Positions 38,901 through 46,328 of a DNA stretch of 53,827 nucleotides are shown piece after piece (positions within the stretch are counted from its first letter, which is position 1; the number at the start of each line of letters is the position of its first letter). Below the pieces are notes generated by a model, which searched no databases, was not told the DNA's origin, and saw only the letters and a program-made list of their open reading frames with translations. The position numbers were made by a program, and so were the translations under genes. The DNA comes from a virus, in IMG/VR virus record IMGVR_UViG_3300046474_000589, positions 1 to 53,827 of that record; one strand, given 5' to 3'.

Positions 38901-39331
38901 CGGTAACGGTTGTAGGCGGCGGCACTGCTTCCGTTGATGCTGCGCCTTCATCTGATCTTCCAAGCTATGCCGATGGCGGCAAGATCCGGGGCCCAGGAAC
39001 AGGAACAAGCGACAGCATTTTGGCTTTGGTTTCCAATGGGGAATATATGGTCAAGGCTGACGCGGTTCAGCACTACGGTACGGAGATGCTGAGACAGATC
39101 AATGAGCGACGTTTACCGCGTTTTGCGGAGGGCGGAAGCGTCAATACGAGGTCTGTCCCAATGATTCCGGCGCCGAGTCAGGCACTGATTGATCGTGTTA
39201 ATCCGCCACCTCTGGAGAATTGGGGCAGCATGAGCCTGAACGCTGGCGGCGAAAGCTATCAGGTTCAGGTCAAGCAGCAGGATGTGGGCAAGATGTTGCG
39301 TAATCAGGCTATCAAATTCGGCAGGCCCTGA
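35951..39331 (+). CDS. Tail tape-measure protein
   Basis: This 1,126-residue protein sets tail length and is ejected during infection. The first 300 residues are coiled coil (KSLKSAG-type heptads). A tape-measure domain at about 315-500 (TVKKMDAQLRLATNSQDEFNIAQTATREIAQRSQAPLEDVVTLYSRLAPAVSAMGRSQGDTLKVIDAVTQSLRISGATTSETSSTITQFSQALGSGVLRGEEFNSIAENSPRLLRALAEG) is the conserved TIGR02675-like block. A C-terminal GG-P-GTG-TSDSILALVSNGEYMV box is typical of tail tape measures. At roughly 0.15 nm per residue the tail would be about 170 nm. Confidence 0.95.
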   Translation: MRDIELRITADLDGATKEVAGFKKEYGDLVKVVEKPLRQINAFKDVESSVEKAGTAMRDARERVRDLSAEIVKADAPSKQLQESYKASVKELQRLERVEAVQINQLAQMREGLKSAGVDTRNLAAEQSRLSAAYDKALSAGRANTALNNAKTSLGAGDVRDTQRELAKLRQQFDLVRNSGEISARDLGIAQANYRRSVSETLAKLRELRAVNAAPVKAPVVAPKDTSLQTLGISRLRDLRAQLTALTADYARLTRSGVLSATERGVAEAQYRKKVDDTKRAIADLNSESGKSSGGLGVKSALGALGGTAAATATFAAYVEASDTVKKMDAQLRLATNSQDEFNIAQTATREIAQRSQAPLEDVVTLYSRLAPAVSAMGRSQGDTLKVIDAVTQSLRISGATTSETSSTITQFSQALGSGVLRGEEFNSIAENSPRLLRALAEGFKVPTGQLRVMAAAGQLTSDAITSVVIDALPQLQKEAAVLPETVGGQFTVMKDKINLALGSVDTGPFISQMKSLSDTVSDPTVATNLNRLGGALLKFAEIAAKSGSGAVNIADDVAYSAAKIAGQVSPLDKVERDIKAAEEALKGFSLTTLFTGDDDTILNAFYSKATLEKKLQEFKDFRAQLLQQASGLNSEQASAQEEGRKAAASASEQQLNDRREYTVRMAAEQTRLVDATKKAIKAQVSAERTAARDLKKAKAEQLETQKKYADAIAGLQTGGSSGEATYGNAQALKVAAKQSLQSGDADGAKKKADASLAILQKMADAGENTLGFAGFIKELQGIAVAADGINVNKAEASLKAATDKTADLKARLDELKTLQITPKISDEAIAAVVKQMQDLKVKLGIAFDLPNAVNPTDEMQAIAGQSNSVVTYPVPAPVNATAPAAAAAAKSKLKYQPGVTDYSQQDAPVKVEPVLEEDYYQKLVREVAAKGALPVPVQPDLAEGAVGKLDVPVTPLIDEASVIAAQSQIAAVAAQMKQALTIPVTVVGGGTASVDAAPSSDLPSYADGGKIRGPGTGTSDSILALVSNGEYMVKADAVQHYGTEMLRQINERRLPRFAEGGSVNTRSVPMIPAPSQALIDRVNPPPLENWGSMSLNAGGESYQVQVKQQDVGKMLRNQAIKFGRP

Positions 39332-39335
39332 ATAA

Positions 39336-39848
39336 TCAGGGCTTATGCCCCGACTGATATGAAGATCTCACGCAACCGTTGCGGTCGTAGCTAACGCTTG
39401 TGACATCAACGTATTTGTCATTCCAGTAGGTGCTCGATCCTGCGCCGCGCGCGCTGTCTTTATTCGGTTTCCCGCGAATGCTTTCGATGTCCTTCCGCGT
39501 CATGCCAGGTGTGATTTCGCCGCGAACTTTCGCTGTTCTGAGCTCTTGAGCAGTGAGCCCGGTGGAGCAGGGCGCCGGGCCAGTTTGCGTTGCTGGGGCT
39601 GTCGCGGCGGCGCGGGGTGCGGATCTGTTTTGCGGACTCACAGGGGCAGCCATCAAGGTCCCTTCCGCTGCGCCGCTTGGCCTTGCGTTGTGCGCTGACA
39701 CTACATCGTCCAGAGCGCTATCACTGGGGCAGTTTGCTCGCGCGGTGAAAGTTACATGGCCTTGCGAGTCGACACATTTGAAAACGGTATCCGCCATGCA
39801 GGCGGATGACAGCAATAAGAAGCAGGTCCCGAAGACTATCTTCGTCAT
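39336..39848 (-). CDS. Secreted DUF4124-like protein, accessory gene in the tail module
   Basis: This 170-residue protein has a signal peptide (MTKIVFGTCFLLLSSACMA) with probable cleavage before DTVFKCVDSQGHVTFTARANCP. That segment resembles the DUF4124 domain of Gram-negative periplasmic proteins. A linker rich in Ala and Pro (SPQNRSAPRAAATAPATQTGPAPCS) and a small C-terminal domain (SIRGKPNKDSARGAGSSTYWNDKYVDVTSVSYDRNGCVRS) follow. It is convergent with the tape-measure gene and opposes the tail operon, so it is probably expressed in lysogens. The role may be at the cell envelope. Confidence 0.75.
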   Translation of the reverse strand: MTKIVFGTCFLLLSSACMADTVFKCVDSQGHVTFTARANCPSDSALDDVVSAHNARPSGAAEGTLMAAPVSPQNRSAPRAAATAPATQTGPAPCSTGLTAQELRTAKVRGEITPGMTRKDIESIRGKPNKDSARGAGSSTYWNDKYVDVTSVSYDRNGCVRSSYQSGHKP

Positions 39849-40028
39849 GTAAGAAATCCCTTTTCAGCCTCGGACAGCGACCTTCGCAAACAGCTAGGTT
39901 CAGCGCCCGTCATTTGAATATTGCCTGATTAATCATCAATGCGTGATCAGCGCGCCAACCTTGATGCAGTTGAGTGTGACGCTCATTAGAGCGTTATCGG
40001 CTGCAAACTTATTCGCTGGAGTAACTGG
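39849..40028. promoter_or_regulatory. Divergent intergenic region between the secreted-protein gene and tail-tip genes
   Basis: These 180 bases contain AT-rich stretches (for instance 39918-39942, including ATTAATCATCAAT) and a ribosome-binding site for the gene at 40029. A promoter for the leftward secreted protein must lie here. No operator could be assigned. Confidence 0.35.
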
Positions 40029-40538
40029 ATGAGCGTTCCACTTGTCACACTCGGCGGCGTGCCGATCGTATTGCACGCCGGCGCGCCTGACCAGTCCGAC
40101 ACGCCGCTACTTGGCGAAACTGTGGTCAGGCTTTCCGGTGGCGCTGGCGTGAAGATGACACATTGGGGGAAAGCCTCGGGCGCTATCAGTGGCCAGGGTT
40201 GGATGCCGCCCGGGCTTGATGGTCTTGATTACAGCCAGCCACTCGAACTTCGCCTGACGTCTCAGGAATGCATAGTTGGCGATGGCCGGGCCTATATGTT
40301 GACGAGTCTTCCTCGTCCCGACACAGAGCCCGCAGCGTTCGCTTTACTTGGTGCTGAGTGGGTACAGGTTGGTTGCTCATTGGAGGATGGGGTGGCGACT
40401 GCGAACGCATTGGCCGGTGCCAGCAAGTACATGATCCAGTGGATGCCGGTATATAGCGTGTTTGCCAGCAAACCGCCCAAGTCGATGAGCGCGTCGCAAT
40501 CTACTTTCGGCTGGTCGATTGCTTGGGAGGAAGCGTGA
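40029..40538 (+). CDS. Tail-tip module protein 1, uncharacterised
   Basis: This 169-residue protein (MSVPLVTLGGVPIVLHAGAPDQSDTPLLGETVVRLSGGAGVKMTHWGKASGAISGQGWMPPGLDGLDYSQPLELRLTSQECIV) is beta-rich. It occupies the slot of lambda M or a distal tail protein but is not similar by eye. It starts after TGGAG. Its stop overlaps the next gene by one base. The family is not recognised beyond general resemblance to phage minor tail proteins. Confidence 0.7.
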   Translation: MSVPLVTLGGVPIVLHAGAPDQSDTPLLGETVVRLSGGAGVKMTHWGKASGAISGQGWMPPGLDGLDYSQPLELRLTSQECIVGDGRAYMLTSLPRPDTEPAAFALLGAEWVQVGCSLEDGVATANALAGASKYMIQWMPVYSVFASKPPKSMSASQSTFGWSIAWEEA

Positions 40539-42268
40539 TGCTTAACGGATCACCGCTAAACGCAGGCCCCCTCAACGCTGCCGGAAGTGGCAGCGGAGCT
40601 GTAGTGGATCCTCAACCGATCGTGCCAGGCTATGCGTTCCGCTGGGCGCTTCGCGTCTTGGTTGGCGGTGCGGATTTCACGGCTCGGCTTAGTGGCCAAG
40701 TTGAAGTGGATCGGGAACGCGGCGCGGCCGGCGTAGCAACCTTTACGTTGCAGATGTTGCCGGGAGCCATCTTGCCCATGGCTTGGGTGGGGCGAGAAGT
40801 CACAATCGACTACATCACTACCACAGTGGGTGTGACGACTGAAAAGCGGCGTTACACCGGGCGAGTGGTAACGACAGAGTGGGATTCAATCGGTCGCCTA
40901 CTGCTGTGCCACTGCGGTGATCAGCTTCAGCAGCGCGTCGAAAAGCTCACTGTTGCGGAGGTCGACGCGTTGGCCCCGGCGTTCTGGTCAGCAGATGTAT
41001 TCGAAGCGCCTGATGGCCGTAGCCGTTGGGACTATCTTGGCGAGCGCCTGGGCACCATCCAGGCAAGCTTGGACTCGTCCGCAGCTGGCGCGCTGCGGCT
41101 GACAAGCTGGTATGCCGGGAACGTGGACTTTGTATTCGGGGAAGGCAGCACGATTTACGACTCGGTGAAGGTCAGCTATGCCGACTTGACCAGTTTGACG
41201 AATAAGGTAGTGATTGAGGCGAGCTATCGGTTCTCCAGACTCCACCAGCTCAACGAAACGTTCACATGGGTTCACCCGGAAACGAGTGGGCTTGGCGGAA
41301 CTCAGGGTTTTTGCTTGTGGCGCCAAGCCAGTTCGGAACTGCCTGATGTCGCGATGGTGAAAGACTCTGCGTCGTCAGCAGGGATGAGCATCATCAAATC
41401 GCCGATCTACATAAAAACACCTGGGTCTGGCGGTGACATTTGCGGAAACGGGATTCCGTGGATCAATAACTATCCTGACCTGCTGTTGGGTGTGACGTAT
41501 ACGGGTGGGCGTCGCTGGGTGCAGCCGGTGACAGAAAAGTACGAGCTCACAGTTGTTGCACAAGCCAGCGTGGACCAGGCTGGGGAAGTTATTGCCCGGG
41601 ACTCTGTGTCGATCGATTACGCGACCGACCTCGGCAGCACATGGGAGAGCGCTGCATTCGGACTTGATGTTCCGGGCGCAATTGATGGGCATTCAGGCCA
41701 CGTCGACGAGCGTGACGAAGTGCAGCGCAAAGCAGCACTGCAGTGTCTGTTGAATCAGGCGAAGACCACTGTCGTGCTGGCGCATACGGCTACCGCCGTG
41801 AGCTGGAGCGTTCCGACAAGCATGGTGCTGGATATTGACTTGGTACACACGCTGAGTTTGGTTGACCAAGGCGTAGTTGCTCAGGCGCGCTGCAGTCGTG
41901 TTGTGGATAGCTTCGACTTGGGAAGCGGCTCGGCTATCACGACGCTGACAGTGAACGTCATGCGGTGCGGCGGATCAAATCAAGATCCACTGACCGCCCC
42001 CGCGATTTCAACGGCACCTCAGGCGGAGGACGTCATCGCGCCGGCGCTGGCTACACAATTGGGCGGAAAGTCGGACTCGCCAATTTATGACGACACGCTT
42101 GACGGCTTTTCCGGCAACTACGACAACGCGGACCCGACGCTGCCTGTATTCGAGCGGCGCCTGCAAATCACAGCGTCTGAAATCCCGGCAACTGAGCGCG
42201 ACGAACTGGTCGTCGATATCCCAGCTACCTATCGCATCACCATTCCCAACGACCCGCTGGAGCTTTAA
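40538..42268 (+). CDS. Tail-tip module protein 2, uncharacterised baseplate-hub-like protein
   Basis: This 576-residue protein starts at an ATG overlapping the preceding stop (GTGATG), after GGGAGGAAG. The N-terminal region (PGYAFRWALRVLVGGADFTARLSGQVEVDRERGAAGVATFTLQML, then WVGREVTIDYITTTVGVTTEKRRYTGRVV) is beta-barrel-like and recalls tail hub proteins that bind the tape measure. It lacks an obvious lysozyme or peptidase domain. It is much longer than lambda M or L. Role inferred from location. Confidence 0.72.
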   Translation: MLNGSPLNAGPLNAAGSGSGAVVDPQPIVPGYAFRWALRVLVGGADFTARLSGQVEVDRERGAAGVATFTLQMLPGAILPMAWVGREVTIDYITTTVGVTTEKRRYTGRVVTTEWDSIGRLLLCHCGDQLQQRVEKLTVAEVDALAPAFWSADVFEAPDGRSRWDYLGERLGTIQASLDSSAAGALRLTSWYAGNVDFVFGEGSTIYDSVKVSYADLTSLTNKVVIEASYRFSRLHQLNETFTWVHPETSGLGGTQGFCLWRQASSELPDVAMVKDSASSAGMSIIKSPIYIKTPGSGGDICGNGIPWINNYPDLLLGVTYTGGRRWVQPVTEKYELTVVAQASVDQAGEVIARDSVSIDYATDLGSTWESAAFGLDVPGAIDGHSGHVDERDEVQRKAALQCLLNQAKTTVVLAHTATAVSWSVPTSMVLDIDLVHTLSLVDQGVVAQARCSRVVDSFDLGSGSAITTLTVNVMRCGGSNQDPLTAPAISTAPQAEDVIAPALATQLGGKSDSPIYDDTLDGFSGNYDNADPTLPVFERRLQITASEIPATERDELVVDIPATYRITIPNDPLEL

Positions 42269-42727
42269 ATGAGCCTTGAGAGTGATCGTCGCAGCGGCGG
42301 CGCGGCGAATCTGGCCAGCCGTCAATCGTCTGCGGCGTCGATGGTGTCCGAGCGCAAGGCCATCGGCGCAAGCATTAACACGGATCGATCTGGTTCCGGA
42401 TCGCAGGTCAGTAACGACCTGAGCAAGTTGGTTTCTGCCAAGAGGCAAAGCACTCCGCTGCCAGTGCTGGCGGCTCGGGGCGCGGTACCGGCCACCAAGG
42501 GGAAGGGCACGTACAACCCAAAGAACGCGCCGGCCACTGGCGGAGGGATCGCCAGCCCGCTCACCGAAGCGGATTACACCAAGCGGGAGTACTGGACCAA
42601 CGGACTCTTGAGCAGTGACGGCCTGTTCACCATCCCCTCCATCAAAAAGCTGGTGCTCACCGACGCCAACGGTGGTGAAGCCGTGATCAATCTGGCACAG
42701 CCGATTACCCCTGAAGCCAACCCATAG
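42269..42727 (+). CDS. Tail-tip module protein 3, low-complexity
   Basis: This 152-residue protein has a polar, serine/alanine/arginine-rich N-terminal 100 residues (SDRRSGGAANLASRQSSAASMVSERKAIGASINTDRSGSG), likely disordered, followed by a short ordered C-terminus (SPLTEADYTKREYWTNGLLSSDGLFTIPSIKKLVLTDANGGEAVINL). It starts immediately after the preceding stop. No known family was recognised. Confidence 0.65.
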   Translation: MSLESDRRSGGAANLASRQSSAASMVSERKAIGASINTDRSGSGSQVSNDLSKLVSAKRQSTPLPVLAARGAVPATKGKGTYNPKNAPATGGGIASPLTEADYTKREYWTNGLLSSDGLFTIPSIKKLVLTDANGGEAVINLAQPITPEANP

Positions 42728-42735
42728 GGTCTGAT

Positions 42736-43437
42736 ATGAATTTCGTAAACAACTGGCTTACCCAACTGACGGCCGGTTTGTCGGTGGATGGCACCACGCT
42801 GCCTATCTCTGAAGCATCCTGGGCATCGCTTGCGGATGGTGACTACCTGCTGACGCTTTGCGCGTCTCTGGATCCCGCCGAGGCCGCGCCAGTGGAGATT
42901 ATTTCAGTCAAAATTGAATATACCTTCCCAACGGTTGTGCGCGGACAGGAAGGCACCACGGCTCGCGATTGGCCTACAGGCTCATTTATCTATTGCGCCA
43001 TAACGGCCGGCACAGCCAACAAACTGGCAGCCTTGTTAGGTTCGGCGCCTGGCGCGGCGGTTCGCAGCCCCATGAACTTGGATTTGCAGCTTGTCGTCAG
43101 TCTCGACAATCAAAGTGTTTTTTGGCAGATGGTCTCCGGCTCACCCATGCCTTTCCAGATTACCTTCCCGCAAACCCCGATGGGGCCGGCAGGCTATCGA
43201 CTCGAAATATTGATGCTGAACACTGTTCAGCAAGACGCCGATTGCTTTCTGGCTACCGGTTCCGCCCAGGTTTTAAACGTAACCGATGCCAAGCTCGTGG
43301 CCGCAGGGGCAAGCATTACCAGATACGAAATGCTGGGCTTCAGTGGTCTCTGGATTGTCGTGAACCGCACGGCCTTTCCCTTCTTTGATTCGAGTTCCGG
43401 CGGCGGTGGCACTGACCCTGATCCGGATCCGGTTTGA
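42736..43437 (+). CDS. Tail-tip module protein 4, uncharacterised
   Basis: This 233-residue protein starts MNFVNNWLTQLTAGLSVDGTTLPISEASWASLADGDYLLTLCASLDPAEAAPVEIISVKIEYTFPTVVRGQEGTTARDWPTGSFIYCAITAGTANKLAAL. This is the short beta-hairpin block often at the base of phage fibres and tail-tip proteins. The C-terminal part is a beta-sandwich-like domain with a glycine-rich, DPDPDP tail. It follows the preceding gene by 8 bases. Confidence 0.68.
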   Translation: MNFVNNWLTQLTAGLSVDGTTLPISEASWASLADGDYLLTLCASLDPAEAAPVEIISVKIEYTFPTVVRGQEGTTARDWPTGSFIYCAITAGTANKLAALLGSAPGAAVRSPMNLDLQLVVSLDNQSVFWQMVSGSPMPFQITFPQTPMGPAGYRLEILMLNTVQQDADCFLATGSAQVLNVTDAKLVAAGASITRYEMLGFSGLWIVVNRTAFPFFDSSSGGGGTDPDPDPV

Positions 43438-43454
43438 TTGGCTGAAGGTGTCCT

Positions 43455-44990
43455 ATGAACCGAACACTTGTTTGGCCATGGCACGGACTGGTGCGCGGCT
43501 CTTTCGTCCATCTACCGAATGGCGACACGCTTCCATACGATCAGCCGCTAGGGCTGCAAACCGCCATTTACGGTTCCGGCGATACGCACCTGATATCGGT
43601 GAAGGGGATAGAGCCCATCACGCCCGAGGAAGCGGCCAACGCGCCGCCGGGCGGGCAGTATTGGGCAGGGCGAGCGTTGATCACTGGAGCCAGTCTGTAT
43701 AACCGTTCGTTCCAGGGCTGGATGTACCAAGCCGAGGACGGCAGCCGGTGGCGAGCGAGCCTGATCGCGGGCACCATTAACGCCGGATCTACCAATGTCC
43801 GACTGACGCTGACCCGGTTCGGCGAGTTTGGAGTTGCCGCTGAGAGCTTCACCACACTGCTCGTTGCTCCGGTCGGGCAGGCTGATGACAACATGCGTCG
43901 GAAGCTGTCGGGCAACCTTGGATTCCCTGGTGATGAGGTGGTGCGGCTGCACAGCTTCAGCCCGTCAGGAAAGACCGCAATTCTGGCCTGGTCACTGTTC
44001 AATCGGGCGAGCGATAGAGACGCTCAGGATGTGGATGTTCGGCCACGGGCTTACACCTTTTATAAGGTTTCTCTAGAGCGCACAGAAACCACGGTGTTGA
44101 TATCGGGCGAAGTGCTGTATTCGTTTGACGATGTTTACAGCGAGGACAGATCGGAAAGCGGCACCCCCTACAGCAGGTTTGGCAACTCGGGCGCGCTCGG
44201 ACCAGAAATTGATAGAAAGCCGATCATCCGCGACGGCAAATATTTGGGGGATACCGTCACTTATGATTTCTCGCCGGTAGTTGAAGTTATTAGTGGGGAC
44301 AGCGGAAGCTGGAATGGTCCTTCCAGCCTTGAAGTTACGCGCCGATGGATGGTAATGGTGGTTTTCGATAATGAGACAGTTCGGCCATGCTATTTGAACT
44401 TTCACGATACCTATGCAAGAGGCGAGGCAAGTTTTACCGGTCAAACGCTGTCGCCAAAAATTATTGAAGAGTACACAGATGGGACTCAACAGATCATTGA
44501 CGATGGGGAACTGAATATCACCGGCGGAGGGTTTGGCTCGGGTCAGGGCACCGTAACATGGGACGGGCCGGGCGCAGAGTGGAGCCGCACCAACAATTAC
44601 TCAGTCTCTTCAAGTTGGGATCATGGAAATCTTAGCGTTGTCGCCGTTGACGGCGAGCACGTAAGTTCAGAAGTTTATGAGAATAACCCTTTTATAATGT
44701 GGACGGACTCGGGCGCCAGTTTCGGTGGTTTCGGTGGTTCGCTACCTAATTATCAAGCTGGCGGAAAAAGATGGTCACTTGTTTTCTATAGCAATAACTT
44801 GATTGCAGTCACATCGGTCGATGTCTACGTTGATCAAATTGAAAGGGTGGAAGGCGTTATCACCAGTAAAGGTTATCAAACTGTAGAAAGTATAGGGGTG
44901 CTTCCGGCCGACATGCGCCATTACGGAAGTTACAACCCGGCGACAGAAGAATTCATTATTTTAACCCCCGATAAAGTTAACTGGGTCTAA
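43455..44990 (+). CDS. Tail-tip module protein 5, large beta-rich protein
   Basis: This 511-residue protein has a PEEAANAPPGGQYWAGRALITGASLYNRSFQGWMYQAEDGSRWRASLIAGTINAGSTNVRLTLTRFGEFG pattern near its N-terminus and a long beta-rich body with glycine-rich segments (NITGGGFGSGQGTVTWDG). No enzyme motif was seen. The 3' half of the gene is AT-richer than its neighbours. It may form part of the tail tip or receptor-binding apparatus. Confidence 0.68.
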   Translation: MNRTLVWPWHGLVRGSFVHLPNGDTLPYDQPLGLQTAIYGSGDTHLISVKGIEPITPEEAANAPPGGQYWAGRALITGASLYNRSFQGWMYQAEDGSRWRASLIAGTINAGSTNVRLTLTRFGEFGVAAESFTTLLVAPVGQADDNMRRKLSGNLGFPGDEVVRLHSFSPSGKTAILAWSLFNRASDRDAQDVDVRPRAYTFYKVSLERTETTVLISGEVLYSFDDVYSEDRSESGTPYSRFGNSGALGPEIDRKPIIRDGKYLGDTVTYDFSPVVEVISGDSGSWNGPSSLEVTRRWMVMVVFDNETVRPCYLNFHDTYARGEASFTGQTLSPKIIEEYTDGTQQIIDDGELNITGGGFGSGQGTVTWDGPGAEWSRTNNYSVSSSWDHGNLSVVAVDGEHVSSEVYENNPFIMWTDSGASFGGFGGSLPNYQAGGKRWSLVFYSNNLIAVTSVDVYVDQIERVEGVITSKGYQTVESIGVLPADMRHYGSYNPATEEFIILTPDKVNWV

Positions 44991-45018
44991 CCGCCTTCCC
45001 ACTTAGGAGAAGCCAGCC

Positions 45019-45582
45019 ATGCAGCCGGCCTTTCAAGACCTGCCCGTCATTCCGGGGACTACTTACCGCGACACCATTCGGATTATGCAGCCCGAGTTTG
45101 TTTACCGGGATATTTCCAGCGTATCCGGTGCGCCGGTTCTGCTTACGGCCATTGCTCACGGACTCGAAGGCGCCTGGCCGATTTGGGTGCGCGGTGTCCA
45201 GGGCATGCCCGACCTCAACCGGGAGCCGTTCAAGCAACTGCCGCACCGCGCCAAGGTGATCGATGCGGACACGCTGGAAGTGAACGCGCTGTCGGCCAGC
45301 GGCCTCATGCCTGTCGGTGGGCAACTGATCTACCGGCGCGCTGTGGATCTGGCCGAGGCTGCGCCCGTCATGCGTGTGTACCGGGATGCCGAGCTGCTGT
45401 TTTCCCTGGGCGTTGGCACTGGCCTGACTATCACCACTGCCGGCAGCGTCACCCGAGAAATCACCCCCGCGCAAACCGCGCTGTTAACGGGAGAGGGTTT
45501 GCACTACGCCTTCGACGTGGCCTATGGCGCCGTTACCGTAACGCGCTATTGCCAAGGGGGTTTCAAATGTCGGCCGGTGTAG
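45019..45582 (+). CDS. Tail protein with FCCH-like domain
   Basis: This 187-residue protein contains SVSGAPVLLTAIAHGLEGAWPIWVRGVQGMPDLNREPFKQLPHRAKVIDADTLEVNALSASGL, the small beta-barrel block that databases label 'ubiquitin-activating E1 FCCH-like' in many phage tail proteins. No enzymatic role is implied. The C-terminal 80 residues resemble a phage-fibre connector. It overlaps the next gene by 16 bases. Confidence 0.75.
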   Translation: MQPAFQDLPVIPGTTYRDTIRIMQPEFVYRDISSVSGAPVLLTAIAHGLEGAWPIWVRGVQGMPDLNREPFKQLPHRAKVIDADTLEVNALSASGLMPVGGQLIYRRAVDLAEAAPVMRVYRDAELLFSLGVGTGLTITTAGSVTREITPAQTALLTGEGLHYAFDVAYGAVTVTRYCQGGFKCRPV

Positions 45583-45827
45583 AGGTGATCGCGTTTGAAG
45601 TGCAGAACCGGGAGACGGCCAGCGTGGATCTGGAATACGCCGTAGCCCTTGAACTGACAGAAGTCGAGGTGATCTCCAGCGGTGAGCAAGGCCCGCCCGG
45701 GGTGGGTTCTGCCGACATTAGCTCGGATCCAAACAACCGCCTCACCTTCGGTTCTGACCAAAAGCTGTACGTCTCGGACGATTTAAGTCCCGACCCCCTG
45801 AACTATTACATTCTCGCCAAAGGATAA
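45567..45827 (+). CDS. Small tail-tip protein
   Basis: This 86-residue protein starts at the ATG at 45567 with AAGGGGG upstream, inside the 3' end of the previous gene. The N-terminal half (MSAGVEVIAFEVQNRETASVDLEYAVALELTEVEVISSG) is acidic and beta-rich. It is followed by EQGPPGVGSADISSDPNNRLTFGSDQKLYVSDDLSPDP, a collagen-like GPPG turn and a segment common near fibre attachment regions. Probably a fibre-base component. Confidence 0.72.
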   Translation: MSAGVEVIAFEVQNRETASVDLEYAVALELTEVEVISSGEQGPPGVGSADISSDPNNRLTFGSDQKLYVSDDLSPDPLNYYILAKG

Positions 45828-45830
45828 GTT

Positions 45831-46325
45831 ATGACCCTCGAAACCCGGATTATCGCCCTTGCTCAGGCTATCGGCACTGACGTAAAAGCCCTGACCACCA
45901 AGCAGGGTGATTTGACCGCGCTGTCCACTACGGCCAAGGGCAACCTGGTTGCAGCCATCAACGAGCTGTATGGCCTGCTGGGTGCAGCCGGCGCGAAGAT
46001 TGACGACACCGCCGGCGATGGCGCTACTGCCGTCACATGGTCCGCCAACAAAATCTTTGATTCGATTGAGGCGGCCAAGGCGGCTGTGCAAGCGTCGATC
46101 CTCGGTGGTGCCGGCGCGGCGTATGACACCCTGAAAGAGCTTCAAGACCTGATCGTCAGTGACGAAGGTTTGCTGACTGCGCTCACCACGGCGGTGGCAA
46201 ACCGGGTTCGCTTTGATGATGCGCAGACGCTGAGCGCTGCGCAGAAACTGCAAGCCTGCCAAAACATCGGCGTGGGCAATCCGGACGCTGATTTCTCGGC
46301 GTCTTACGTCACCGCCAAGGCCTAA
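45831..46325 (+). CDS. Short fibre-like protein, duplicate of the tail-fibre N-terminus
   Basis: This 164-residue protein begins MTLETRIIALAQAIGTDVKAL, matching MNLDARITALAQAIGADIKAL of the next gene. A coiled-coil region (TTAKGNLVAAINELYGLLGAAGAKIDDTAGDGATAVTWSANKIFDSIEAAKAAVQASIL) is followed by AYDTLKELQDLIVSDEGLLTALTTAVANRVRFDDAQTLSAAQKLQACQNIGVG, typical of fibre shafts. The shared start implies both bind the same tail-tip site. Confidence 0.78.
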   Translation: MTLETRIIALAQAIGTDVKALTTKQGDLTALSTTAKGNLVAAINELYGLLGAAGAKIDDTAGDGATAVTWSANKIFDSIEAAKAAVQASILGGAGAAYDTLKELQDLIVSDEGLLTALTTAVANRVRFDDAQTLSAAQKLQACQNIGVGNPDADFSASYVTAKA

Positions 46326-46328
46326 CCG

